Assembly: GCA_004525885.1 (NCBI GenBank)
Contig: SPBV01000024.1
Span: forward strand, 1-13,786
Direction: 5' to 3'
From: Nitrosomonadales bacterium
Lineage (GTDB): Bacteria; Pseudomonadota; Gammaproteobacteria; Burkholderiales; Nitrosomonadaceae
Length of the DNA: 13,786 nt
This document shows, piece by piece, positions 6,859 through 13,786 of this stretch (within the stretch, counting starts at the first letter, position 1; each line of letters opens with the position of its first letter). The translations under genes and the position numbers were made by a program. Below the pieces are notes generated by a model that made no database searches, had not been told where the DNA came from, and was given only the letters and a program-made list of their open reading frames with translations.

Positions 6859-8810
6859 TGGTTTCTATTCTTTTTATTGGTAACTGGTTGTAATTTTTCT
6901 GATTTAGGCTCAACTATGTCGAGACGTTCTTTCAAGCTCCGCATTTGATGGCCAAAAGTACTAGCATAGTACATAGAGTTGCTCATGACCTTTTGTACGT
7001 AGTCACGAGTTTCGTTGAAAGGGATAGTTTCTGCATAAATTGCGCCTTCCAGTGATTCTACACCACGCCATTTCTGAGCTCGACTAGGACCAGCATTGTA
7101 GGCAGCTGAAGCCAACAATGATTGGTTATCAAATAAAGTTAGTACGTGCTTAAGATAATATGTACCCAGCACTAAATTGGTATTCACCTGAGAGACAAGT
7201 CCTTGACGGTAATTACGCATACCTGATTTTTTCGCTACCCATCTAGCGGTAGTTGGCATCAATTGCATCAATCCAATTGCGCCTGAGCTAGACTTAGCGT
7301 CAGTAATGAAACGACTTTCCTGCCTAATCAAACCGTAAACCAAAGCCTCATCAAGCTCTTCTTGTTTCAATACTTTCTTCATCACCTCACGATGAGGAGC
7401 GAGGTAGCGCAGACTAAAGTCATGAAGTTGCACGGTCTTATTTGCTGTATTGATTGCACGGTCATAGATTTTGTTACGACGAGCTATTTCAGCAGCGGCT
7501 AATAGATGCTTATCATCAAACTTACGTATCGCCCAGACCCACTCGCGCATGGCCTCAATTCGTAGATTAAGATGATACAGGGCAAGCGCCCTCTGGATTC
7601 CAGGTAATTGCTGTATAGCTGCAATCTCTTCTGTATTAATTTTGTGGGATTTAGGAAGAGCACCCATTACAACCCCTAACTCTTCTTCTGCTAGTTGGCC
7701 ATAGAAATGGTGTTCGGTACTTAAAGGTGCAAAGATAGCCCTGGCTTTTGCAGTTCTCCCATTAGCCATCAGAGCGCGTGCCTTCCAATATTGCCAGGCT
7801 GCTGCATGCTGTTCCAGCGTAGACATAGCCTCGATACTTTCAAGCACCGTCATCCAATCGCCAGCACGTAGTGCGGCACGTGTTTTCCATACAAGTTGTG
7901 CATCCGAAAGCAAGACTGGAGCGCCCGTATTGGCAGCTTCCATGAACCAGTCAAGTGCGCGCGGATCATGCATATACGCTGCTCTGCTTGCCAACTGTGC
8001 CTTAAAATATGAGTGCTCGCTGTTCGAAAATTGATTAAGCACTTTGGGCCAAAACGCATGAGCTCGGTCTAGACCACTACGAAGTAAACGTAACATTGCG
8101 AATAGAGCCACTTCACGGTCGGCATGTGTTTTGATATTTTCCCGATGCCTTTCTAAGTAGCGTAATGGATTTTCGGTGGCGGCATCCAACTCGCGTTCGT
8201 TGAGAGCTTCTTTTTTTGGTAGATATTGGTTAATGTGTTTTACAACACCAACATTACCTGCTTCTAAGGCTAAGCGTATCCGCCACCATACGTCTTCTTC
8301 CGTCAGAAGTTCGGCTGCAACAAGCGAATCAAACAATGGCGCACAGCTTTCTGGCATGTCTTGTCCATTGAACCATAGTGGAAGCGCATCATGTAACGCA
8401 TCACTATCGTTTATATATAGCCGCTGTTGCAAAGAGTAACAACTAAGCTCAGTATCCTCTTCGACTAACGCTGGATACTCCTCAGCAAATAACTCCCATT
8501 GATGCGTTTCTCCAAGAATTTTTAGCCATTCTCCTCGTATCCTATTAGCAAGAAGACTGCCTTGATATCGAGAGAGAAATCTTCTGACCGCATTCGCATC
8601 CACATTCGAATTTCCCAGCTGCAGGCTCAGTTGATAATAAGCCACATAAGATTCCAGCACATGCCCCTTTAGACGTGGGGCAATTGCAGCTAGGCGCGTA
8701 GAATTCCCCGCCTGGAATACATTACGCGCAGTGATAAAATCACGATCTTGGCTAGCTGTGAGTGTGCCAGCATAACCAAATAACAATAACGCTAGAAAAA
8801 TATTTTTCAT
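6855..8810 (-). CDS. slt: Soluble lytic murein transglycosylase, GH23 (Slt70-like)
   Basis: Periplasmic enzyme that cleaves the MurNAc-GlcNAc bond of peptidoglycan, forming 1,6-anhydro-MurNAc. The product has 651 residues from the ATG at 8810. It starts with a signal peptide (MKNIFLALLLFGYAGTLTA, residues 1-19). A long alpha-helical, repeat-rich region to about residue 460 corresponds to the U- and L-domain superhelix of Slt70. The C-terminal lysozyme-like domain has catalytic E498 in GLIRQESRF, then SGAIGLMQLMPTTA and, further on, ASAAYNAGPSRAQKW, all GH23 signatures. A longer frame from TTG 8837 would put nine residues before the signal peptide, so I prefer 8810. No clear Shine-Dalgarno sequence is seen. 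It heads the slt-epimerase-cca group. The C-terminal tail after about 630 is basic (KKNRNH) and ends in the TTGA overlap with the next gene. Confidence 0.95.
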   Translation of the reverse strand: MKNIFLALLLFGYAGTLTASQDRDFITARNVFQAGNSTRLAAIAPRLKGHVLESYVAYYQLSLQLGNSNVDANAVRRFLSRYQGSLLANRIRGEWLKILGETHQWELFAEEYPALVEEDTELSCYSLQQRLYINDSDALHDALPLWFNGQDMPESCAPLFDSLVAAELLTEEDVWWRIRLALEAGNVGVVKHINQYLPKKEALNERELDAATENPLRYLERHRENIKTHADREVALFAMLRLLRSGLDRAHAFWPKVLNQFSNSEHSYFKAQLASRAAYMHDPRALDWFMEAANTGAPVLLSDAQLVWKTRAALRAGDWMTVLESIEAMSTLEQHAAAWQYWKARALMANGRTAKARAIFAPLSTEHHFYGQLAEEELGVVMGALPKSHKINTEEIAAIQQLPGIQRALALYHLNLRIEAMREWVWAIRKFDDKHLLAAAEIARRNKIYDRAINTANKTVQLHDFSLRYLAPHREVMKKVLKQEELDEALVYGLIRQESRFITDAKSSSGAIGLMQLMPTTARWVAKKSGMRNYRQGLVSQVNTNLVLGTYYLKHVLTLFDNQSLLASAAYNAGPSRAQKWRGVESLEGAIYAETIPFNETRDYVQKVMSNSMYYASTFGHQMRSLKERLDIVEPKSEKLQPVTNKKNRNH

Positions 8811-9087
8811 TAACTTGATTCTAGCATCTGGATGCAATGATATTGGGACCGCAGGAAAAACTGCACAAAAGAATTTATCCGAAATACAGTTTTATTAATG
8901 ACATTACCAAGTCCAATCCATGTGTACCCTTTGGCAGAATCGAAAATTTTGGCTCTGGTAGACGGCTATCATATCAGGGGTTTCGTGAATACGTTATCGC
9001 CAAGATAGCCTAGATTCGATAAATTTTTGGCCTTACATTTAATAAATTTGCAAATGGAAGTGATCACGTTATCTAGTTAGATATTGC
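8811..9087. other. Intergenic gap between slt and gdhA
   Basis: This 277-base stretch separates two minus-strand genes and should hold the slt promoter and the gdhA 3' untranslated region. A TATCAT on the minus strand upstream of slt resembles a -10 box, but no -35 box lies at a proper distance. No GC-rich hairpin with a T-run follows gdhA. A 35-codon ATG frame on the plus strand (8898-9005) has no ribosome binding site or recognisable product. I see no RNA gene, repeat or mobile-element trace. Confidence 0.4.
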
Positions 9088-10431
9088 TTAGACCACACCT
9101 TGACCAAGCATCGCATCTGCTACTTTGACAAAACCCGCTATATTTGCCCCATCGACATAATTGATGCTTCCATCTTTTCTCTTACCGTACCGAATACAGG
9201 AACTATGAATGGCTTGCATGATCTCTAGTAAACGAGCGTCTACTTCTTCCCGCGGCCAAGAAAGGCGCATGGCATTCTGACTCATTTCTAGTCCAGAGGT
9301 GGCTACCCCACCTGCGTTACTAGCCTTGCCCGGGGCAAACAAAACCCCTCCCTTATCAAAGAGTTTTACAGCGTCTGCCGTAGAAGGCATGTTAGCGCCT
9401 TCAGCAACACAAAGCACCCCATTTTTTACCAAGGTGGCGGCATCTTTTTCATCTAACTCATTCTGGGTTGCGCAGGGCAGCGCCACATCGACCGGAACAT
9501 GCCATGGCCGTACATTTGGAATGAATTTAGCCTTCACTCGCTCAGCGTAGTCACTGACTCGACCCCTTAAATGATTCTTTATCTCCATTAAATCGGCAAG
9601 CTTTTCTGTTGTGAAGCCTTTCTCGTCAACCACTGTACCGCTCGAATCAGAAACTGTTATTACCTTGGCACCCAGCATCATTGCTTTTTCAATAGTGTAT
9701 TGAGCAACGTTACCTGCACCTGAAACAGAAACTCTTAGACCATCTAACGAGCGACCAGTGTGCTTGAGCATTTCCTCGGCAAAGTATACTGTCCCGTAAC
9801 CTGTTGCCTCTGGGCGCATTAGTGAGCCCCCGAAACTCAGACCCTTACCTGTAAAAACAGAGTCGGATCGATTCGAAAGTTTCTTCAGCATACCCGCCAT
9901 AAAACCCACCTCTCGACCGCCTACACCTATGTCGCCAGCAGGCACGTCTGTGTCAGAACCAACATGGCGGAATAACTCACTTACGTAGGACTGGCAAAAA
10001 CGCATTACCTCCCCTTGACTTTTTCCTTTTGGATCAAAATCTGCACCACCCTTTCCGCCGCCCATAGGTAAAGTAGTCAGAGCATTCTTGAAAGTCTGCT
10101 CAAAAGCCAGAAATTTAAGAATGGAAAGATTTACTGACGGATGAAAACGTGTGCCCCCCTTGTAGGGTCCTATGGATGAACTGTGTTGTATCCGATAACC
10201 ACGGTTTACTCTAACTTCATTATGGTCATCTACCCAGGCCACACGAAAAATAATGGCCCTCTCTGGCTCAACGAGCCGATCCAGAACACCGTGCTCAGCA
10301 TAGCGGGGATTTTCGACAATAAAGGGCCAAATGCTTTCCATAACTTCATCAACTGCCTGTTGGTATTCTGGCTGACGTGGATTATGCTTTGCTATATAAG
10401 CACAAAACTCTTGAAAGCTTTCATATCTCAT
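9088..10431 (-). CDS. gdhA: Glutamate dehydrogenase, NADP-type hexameric
   Basis: Catalyses 2-oxoglutarate + NH3 + NADPH to glutamate (reversible), the low-affinity route of ammonium assimilation, in the cytoplasm. It has 447 residues, the same length as E. coli GdhA, and aligns with that type from end to end. The glutamate-binding part has GPYKGGTRFHP (K91) and PMGGGKGGADFDPKGKS with catalytic K127; D167 lies in PAGDIGVGGRE. The nucleotide-binding Rossmann domain carries SGAGNVAQ (237-244). The small hexameric length and close match to GdhA favour NADP over NAD specificity; this is family inference. The gene stands alone, with 121 bases to queC upstream and 277 bases downstream. For an ammonia oxidiser, as the gene context hints, GDH would be a main ammonium-assimilation enzyme, but the host identity is not proven here. 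Confidence 0.97.
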   Translation of the reverse strand: MRYESFQEFCAYIAKHNPRQPEYQQAVDEVMESIWPFIVENPRYAEHGVLDRLVEPERAIIFRVAWVDDHNEVRVNRGYRIQHSSSIGPYKGGTRFHPSVNLSILKFLAFEQTFKNALTTLPMGGGKGGADFDPKGKSQGEVMRFCQSYVSELFRHVGSDTDVPAGDIGVGGREVGFMAGMLKKLSNRSDSVFTGKGLSFGGSLMRPEATGYGTVYFAEEMLKHTGRSLDGLRVSVSGAGNVAQYTIEKAMMLGAKVITVSDSSGTVVDEKGFTTEKLADLMEIKNHLRGRVSDYAERVKAKFIPNVRPWHVPVDVALPCATQNELDEKDAATLVKNGVLCVAEGANMPSTADAVKLFDKGGVLFAPGKASNAGGVATSGLEMSQNAMRLSWPREEVDARLLEIMQAIHSSCIRYGKRKDGSINYVDGANIAGFVKVADAMLGQGVV

Positions 10432-10438
10432 CTCTGTT

Positions 10439-10445
10439 CCCCTCT
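10439..10445 (-). promoter_or_regulatory. Ribosome binding site of gdhA
   Basis: AGAGGGG on the minus strand lies 7 bases before the gdhA ATG at 10431. It is a good Shine-Dalgarno match and confirms the start. Several neighbours (queC, queE, slt) lack one. Confidence 0.65.
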
Positions 10446-10552
10446 AAAAACAATTTTTCCAATGGCCCTATTCTGCCAAAATAATTGAAAGCTCGTACAT
10501 TATTTTTACGTAACTGTCGGGCAACTTACAATATAGATTATAAAACTACCCA

Positions 10553-11224
10553 TTATTTATAACGTGTCGGATCGGGAACATTTGCCGCCTCGAACCCTGT
10601 CCGACGTAATCGACAGGAGTCACATACTCCACAAGCAAGCCCCGTTTCATCCGCCTGATAACAAGACACTGTCAAGCTGTAATCTACACCGAGCAGCTTC
10701 CCTTGCTGAATTATCTCAGCTTTAGACAAACTAATAAGTGGGGCATGGATACTTAGTTTATTGTCTTGGGTTGCTGCCTTAGTTGCCAAATTTGCCATTT
10801 TTTCGAAAGCAGCAATGTATTCGGGTCGGCAATCAGGGTAACCAGAATAATCTACCGCATTGACGCCGATAAAAATATCTTGGCCTCCAAGCACCTCGGC
10901 CCACGGCAATGCAAGTGATAGCATTATGGTGTTGCGGGCAGGGACATAGGTGACCGGAATGCCCGCTTTGATTCCTTCTGTGGGGACAGCGATAGATTTA
11001 TCAGTGAGAGCCGATCCACCGAATACAGTCAAATCAATATTTATGATTTGATGCCCACTCACTCCAATTGATCGCGCCACATTCTCGGCCGCAACTAGTT
11101 CTGATCTATTTCTCTGACCATAATCGACGCTCATGGCGTAACATTCGTACCCTTTGTCACGGGCGATGGCAAGAATAGTAGCAGAATCTAATCCACCCGA
11201 TAAGAGCACTACAGCTATCGTCAT
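10553..11224 (-). CDS. queC: 7-cyano-7-deazaguanine (preQ0) synthase QueC
   Basis: Converts 7-carboxy-7-deazaguanine, ammonia and ATP to preQ0, the precursor of queuosine in tRNA. The protein has 223 residues, within the usual range. The PP-loop ATP-pyrophosphatase motif SGGLDS is at 9-14. Zinc-binding cysteines C188, C198, C201 and C204 are all present in the pattern CYQAD...CGVCDSC. Conserved SVDYGQRNR (32-40) and YVPARNT (93-99) also fit the family. It is the last gene of the tolB-pal-cpoB-queE-queC series, 44 bases after queE. The ATG at 11224 begins two residues before the first Rossmann strand, so the start is firm, but no Shine-Dalgarno sequence is visible in the AT-rich leader. The C-terminus DPTRYK is typical. 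Confidence 0.97.
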   Translation of the reverse strand: MTIAVVLLSGGLDSATILAIARDKGYECYAMSVDYGQRNRSELVAAENVARSIGVSGHQIINIDLTVFGGSALTDKSIAVPTEGIKAGIPVTYVPARNTIMLSLALPWAEVLGGQDIFIGVNAVDYSGYPDCRPEYIAAFEKMANLATKAATQDNKLSIHAPLISLSKAEIIQQGKLLGVDYSLTVSCYQADETGLACGVCDSCRLRRTGFEAANVPDPTRYK

Positions 11225-11268
11225 ATGATCAAAAACAAATTTTTATATGGAAAAATCTTGTTAGTTTT

Positions 11269-11982
11269 TCATCGTCCCGGGCCTTCGCCCCACAGCAACT
11301 TGTGTAGTTGAATCTGTACCCTTACGCGTAAACGATCCCGTAATACCCATGTAGCGAGCAATGTAGGGTCAAGTTTACTATATACCGGCGAAAACAAAAT
11401 TGGGCAAATACGCTCAAGGCGATACTCGCGTATAGTCTCAATTGCCCACTGATAGTCTACTTCATCACATAAAACAAATTTTAGCTCATCTTGACGGGTA
11501 AGATATTCCAGATTAGGCCAGTAGTTCTTCTTGGCCTCCCCTGACCCGGGAGTTTTAACATCTAGAATTTTTACTACACGTACATCTACCTTGGATATAT
11601 TCTGTGCGCCACTGGTTTCAAGTGATACTGAGTAACCCGCATCGCATAACAGCCTAAGTAATATCAGGCATTTCTTCTGTGCCAGAGGCTCTCCACCAGT
11701 GACGGTAACATTGTGTGCCCCGTAACTAGAGACTTTTTCTAGAATGGAAGAAATTGACATGCTCTCACCATTATAAAAGGCATACTCAGTGTCACAGTAA
11801 CTACATCGTAAGGGACATCCGGTTAAGCGCACAAATACCGTAGGCAACCCTACGCGACTAGTTTCACCTTGAAGGGAGAAAAATATTTCATTAACGCGTA
11901 AAATTCCTGTTTCAGGTGTTTGTGCAGTTGTGTGTTGCAATGAAAGAGTAGTAAGAACCATATTATCGCGTACCACCAGCAT
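11269..11982 (-). CDS. queE: 7-carboxy-7-deazaguanine synthase QueE (radical SAM)
   Basis: Radical SAM enzyme that contracts 6-carboxy-tetrahydropterin to 7-carboxy-7-deazaguanine, the step before QueC. The iron-sulfur cluster motif is C56-x3-C60-x2-C63 in GCPLRCSYCDTEYAF, and the SAM-binding GGEP motif is at 96-99 (TVTGGEPL). The N-terminal RVNEIFFSLQGETS (29-42) is the usual QueE opening. From the ATG at 11982 there are 28 residues before this motif, longer than in E. coli; a second ATG at 11961 would remove seven. Neither start has a Shine-Dalgarno sequence, so the N-terminus is unsure. The gene sits 31 bases after cpoB. QueD and GCH I, which supply the substrate, are not in the window. 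The linkage of queE and queC to tol-pal is known in other proteobacteria, including pseudomonads. Confidence 0.95.
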   Translation of the reverse strand: MLVVRDNMVLTTLSLQHTTAQTPETGILRVNEIFFSLQGETSRVGLPTVFVRLTGCPLRCSYCDTEYAFYNGESMSISSILEKVSSYGAHNVTVTGGEPLAQKKCLILLRLLCDAGYSVSLETSGAQNISKVDVRVVKILDVKTPGSGEAKKNYWPNLEYLTRQDELKFVLCDEVDYQWAIETIREYRLERICPILFSPVYSKLDPTLLATWVLRDRLRVRVQIQLHKLLWGEGPGR

Positions 11983-11998
11983 TAAGCCATTTAAGCCA
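11981..11998 (-). repeat. Two-copy 9-base tandem repeat at the queE start
   Basis: Minus strand reads TGGCTTAAA followed directly by TGGCTTAAT, eight of nine bases identical. The second copy runs into the queE ATG. It creates a Met-Ala-stop mini-frame (ATG GCT TAA, 11990-11982) whose stop shares one base with the queE start. Function unknown; two copies may be chance. Confidence 0.4.
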
Positions 11999-12013
11999 AG
12001 ATCAACCTTATTC

Positions 12014-12793
12014 CTAGTTAGCTAATCGCAGTTTGGCTTTTTCTGCTGCATCACTGACGGGATACTTAGCGATTAAATCATTCAAAGTTTTTTTTGCAGC
12101 TGTTTTGTGGTTTATTTCTTGCTGGCTACTTGCAATGTTAAGCATGGCATCAGGAGCTTTCGCGCTATCCGGAAAAGCTTTGATTAGTTTTTCCTGAACG
12201 TCAATTGCACTCTTGAAATCACGCATCGCATAATAAGAGTTACCAATCCAGTAGTGAGCACTGGGTACCAGTTCGGATTTAGGGTGGTCCTCGAGAAAAC
12301 TGTTGAATTTAGAAATGGCATCCTTGAACTTGCCGATCTTGAACATTCCAAAAGCGTCCTGATAGTCACTACTCCCATCATCAGTCACTACCGTGACATT
12401 TTCAGTTGGCAACACTTCTGCAGCAGTCGAAGACTTCGTATTTGATTCTGTATTTGAAGCCGCATCAGGCTGTTCAATCCGTCTTAGTCGACTATCTAGA
12501 TCAATGTAAAAATCCTTCTGCCTATTTTGGGACAGCTCAATATCGTTGGCCAGCACCTCAATTTGGCCATTTAATTTGTTGAGCTCGAGTCTCAACTCTT
12601 CGATCTGGTTATGAAGTCCCACAATTGTCTGGTTATTGGCCTCTGCTATCTTGGTAATACGTGTTTCCAGTATTTTCACCTGCTTCTGTTGTGCAGCAAG
12701 CTCCTGTCGCGCGCCCTTGTCATCGAACAGTGCAGCGTAACTCGAATTACAACCGATCAACACTGACAATAACAAGAGAGCGCGTAAGAACAT
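12014..12793 (-). CDS. cpoB: Cell division coordinator CpoB (YbgF), Tol-Pal system TPR protein
   Basis: Periplasmic partner of TolA that, in E. coli, coordinates outer-membrane constriction with PBP1B-driven septal wall synthesis. The 259-residue precursor has a signal peptide (about 1-20, cut likely after SSYA). A coiled-coil region covers about 27-107 (Leu/Ile heptads with Glu, Asn and Gln), the trimerisation domain. A Ser/Thr/Asn-rich linker spans about 108-142, and TPR repeats run from YQDAFGMFKIGKF (144) to the end, closing with AEKAKLRLAN. This domain order is diagnostic for YbgF/CpoB. The signal region also reads LIGC at 12-15, which resembles a lipobox, so membrane anchoring is possible. 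The ATG lies only 5 bases after the pal stop, and the pal end supplies a weak GGGCGAG ribosome binding site; translation is probably coupled to pal. Confidence 0.95.
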   Translation of the reverse strand: MFLRALLLLSVLIGCNSSYAALFDDKGARQELAAQQKQVKILETRITKIAEANNQTIVGLHNQIEELRLELNKLNGQIEVLANDIELSQNRQKDFYIDLDSRLRRIEQPDAASNTESNTKSSTAAEVLPTENVTVVTDDGSSDYQDAFGMFKIGKFKDAISKFNSFLEDHPKSELVPSAHYWIGNSYYAMRDFKSAIDVQEKLIKAFPDSAKAPDAMLNIASSQQEINHKTAAKKTLNDLIAKYPVSDAAEKAKLRLAN

Positions 12794-12798
12794 ATTGT

Positions 12799-13302
12799 TT
12801 ACTCGCCCTGATAACGAATGTCCGTACGGCGATTTTCAGCCCATGCAGCTTCATTATGGCCTACAGCACGGGGCTTTTCCTCCCCGAAACTGACAGATTC
12901 AATTTGGCTTTCATTAGTGCCAGACAGTGTCATGACTTTCATCACACTATCGGCACGGCGCTGACCTAGTGCAAGATTGTATTCGCGGCTACCGCGCTCA
13001 TCAGCATTACCTTCCAGGCGAACACTGGCATTAGCATTTTCACGTAAATAACGGGCATGTGACAACACCATAGATTTGTATTTATCAGTTACTACGAATT
13101 TGTCAAAATCAAAATACACACTACGTTTGGACAAGATATTGCTTGGATCGGTTAACGGGTTAAGGCTAGGGCTACCCGAAGCATTATCTCCCGACATAGC
13201 GCCTTTATTGGTTTGATCTCCCGCTCCTCCGTCTGGTTTAGTGGTTTTACTGGCACATGCGGACAAAAAAACCACCAAAACTACGCTTAAAATCTTTTTC
13301 AT
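12799..13302 (-). CDS. pal: Peptidoglycan-associated lipoprotein Pal
   Basis: Outer-membrane lipoprotein that tethers the membrane to peptidoglycan and binds TolB, part of the Tol-Pal trans-envelope machine. The 167-residue precursor has a lipoprotein signal with lipobox LSAC, giving lipidated C16 after cleavage. A Gly/Ser/Asn-rich flexible linker follows (about 17-55). The OmpA-like domain from about 60 to 165 opens with SVYFDFDKF and contains GNADERGSREYNLALGQRRA, where D101 and R116 correspond to the diaminopimelate-binding residues of the family. ENRRTDIRY closes the domain. It lies 54 bases downstream of tolB and has its own very strong ribosome binding site, which fits its high cellular abundance. 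Confidence 0.98.
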   Translation of the reverse strand: MKKILSVVLVVFLSACASKTTKPDGGAGDQTNKGAMSGDNASGSPSLNPLTDPSNILSKRSVYFDFDKFVVTDKYKSMVLSHARYLRENANASVRLEGNADERGSREYNLALGQRRADSVMKVMTLSGTNESQIESVSFGEEKPRAVGHNEAAWAENRRTDIRYQGE

Positions 13303-13308
13303 GACCCT

Positions 13309-13314
13309 CTCCTT
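13309..13314 (-). promoter_or_regulatory. Ribosome binding site of pal
   Basis: A full AAGGAG on the minus strand, 6 bases before the pal ATG at 13302. It is the best Shine-Dalgarno sequence in the window and agrees with the high level of Pal expected in the cell. Confidence 0.8.
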
Positions 13315-13356
13315 ATAAGTTTAATTACTCTGCTGAACTGTAAAACGAAATCGGAA

Positions 13357-13786
13357 TTAACGTCGCCATTTTGGTAGAGGCCCCCATGCCGGCTCCCTTA
13401 TATCCCCCCTCTGAGCTGATAACTGCTGTCTTGTTCTGCCATCGCTTGATACTGCGGCCAATATGCCACGCCCCCCAATTTCGGTTGCATACAGGATTAT
13501 CCTGCCGTTCGGAGCAAAACTAGGGGATTCGTCAAATAATGAATCTGTTAATAATTGTACTTGACGAGTATCCAAATCTTGAACAGCTACATTAAATTTT
13601 GAACCATTGCGATGAATGAAAGTGAAACTTTTTCCGTCGTGCCGATAATGTGGGCTTACATTGTAACTGCCCTCGAAGGTAAGGCGTTCAGCTACTCCGG
13701 ATGCAGATCCCGTTACAGGCATACGATAAATTTGAGGGCTACCACCGCGGTCGGAAGTAAAAATAATTGATTGCCCATCAGGTGAG
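13357..13786 (-). CDS. tolB: TolB, Tol-Pal beta-propeller protein, C-terminal part
   Basis: Periplasmic beta-propeller protein that binds Pal and the TolA/TolQ/TolR complex. The frame is open from the window edge to the TAA at 13357-13359, giving 142 residues of the C-terminal propeller. An internal ATG at 13722 is not the start: upstream codons in the same frame read SPDGQSIIFTSDRGGSPQIYR, a canonical TolB blade. Further blades show VSPHYRHDGKSFTFI, LLTDSLFDESPSFAPNGR and ILYATEIGGRGILAAVSSDG. The C-terminus (REPAWGPLPKWRR) has the usual PAWGP ending. The N-terminal domain and start lie beyond the window. tolQ, tolR and tolA would be expected further upstream. Confidence 0.96.
   Translation of the reverse strand, partial: SPDGQSIIFTSDRGGSPQIYRMPVTGSASGVAERLTFEGSYNVSPHYRHDGKSFTFIHRNGSKFNVAVQDLDTRQVQLLTDSLFDESPSFAPNGRIILYATEIGGRGILAAVSSDGRTRQQLSAQRGDIREPAWGPLPKWRR

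Noticed and set aside
8811..8837. TTG at 8837 as the slt start
   Set aside because: It would place nine extra residues before a clean signal peptide that begins at the ATG at 8810.
8898..9005. A 35-codon ATG frame on the plus strand in the slt-gdhA gap
   Set aside because: It has no Shine-Dalgarno sequence, no recognisable motif, signal or membrane segment, and a length expected by chance in a 277-base gap.
10183..10488. A 101-codon plus-strand frame across the gdhA start
   Set aside because: Mostly antisense to the strongly conserved gdhA N-terminus; composition and lack of a ribosome binding site indicate a shadow frame.
10537..10542. Perfect TATAAT on the minus strand about 105 bases upstream of the gdhA ATG, a possible -10 box
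   Set aside because: No -35-like hexamer is found at 15 to 18 bases, and the region is AT-rich, so it was not called a promoter.
13357..13722. Reading the tolB frame as a complete 121-residue protein starting at the ATG at 13722
   Set aside because: The same frame continues upstream to the window edge with canonical TolB propeller sequence, so this ATG is internal and the gene is merely cut by the window.

Overview
The window looks like ordinary chromosomal core genome of a betaproteobacterium. It carries the ends of two genes and twelve complete genes. Base composition is moderate to AT-leaning. The protein sequences and gene orders (argS-SPOR-dsbA-SDR, slt-epimerase-cca, tolB-pal-cpoB-queE-queC) are reminiscent of Nitrosomonadales, for example Nitrosomonas. 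That genus-level placement is a judgement from protein flavour, not a computed result.

Left part, plus strand (1-4618). The window opens on the last 30 codons of hslU. Next comes argS (arginyl-tRNA synthetase), then a close series of envelope genes: a membrane-anchored SPOR-domain protein of FtsN type, the periplasmic thiol oxidase dsbA, a short-chain dehydrogenase, and msrA (methionine sulfoxide reductase). Gaps are short (18 to 78 bases), so hslU-argS-SPOR-dsbA-SDR-msrA could be one or two transcripts. DsbA and MsrA are both thiol-redox proteins; the others look like syntenic neighbours rather than one pathway.

Middle part, minus strand (4671-8810). Reading right to left: slt (soluble lytic transglycosylase), an NDUFA9-like NAD(P)-binding epimerase-family protein, and cca (tRNA nucleotidyltransferase). 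slt and the epimerase gene overlap, and the epimerase and cca genes touch or overlap, so they are probably one translationally coupled operon converging on msrA. The cca gene has two oddities: its HD phosphohydrolase signature is degraded, and the best Shine-Dalgarno sequence near its start precedes an ATT codon rather than ATG, GTG or TTG.

Right part, minus strand (9088-13786). gdhA (NADP-type glutamate dehydrogenase) stands alone with its own good ribosome binding site. To its right lies the classical tolB-pal-cpoB cell-envelope cluster, followed downstream by queE and queC of the 7-deazaguanine (preQ0/queuosine) pathway. tolB is cut by the window edge.

No mobile element, CRISPR array, tRNA, rRNA, prophage or toxin-antitoxin locus was seen. 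No stretch of 300 bases lacks a gene; the longest gap is 277 bases, between gdhA and slt. I found no convincing undescribed multigene system. The points worth a second look are small-scale: the degenerate CCA HD domain, the possible ATT start, an RBS-overlapping hairpin before msrA, the cysteine pattern of MsrA, a possible lipoprotein signal on CpoB, and a minimal ORF overlapping the queE start.
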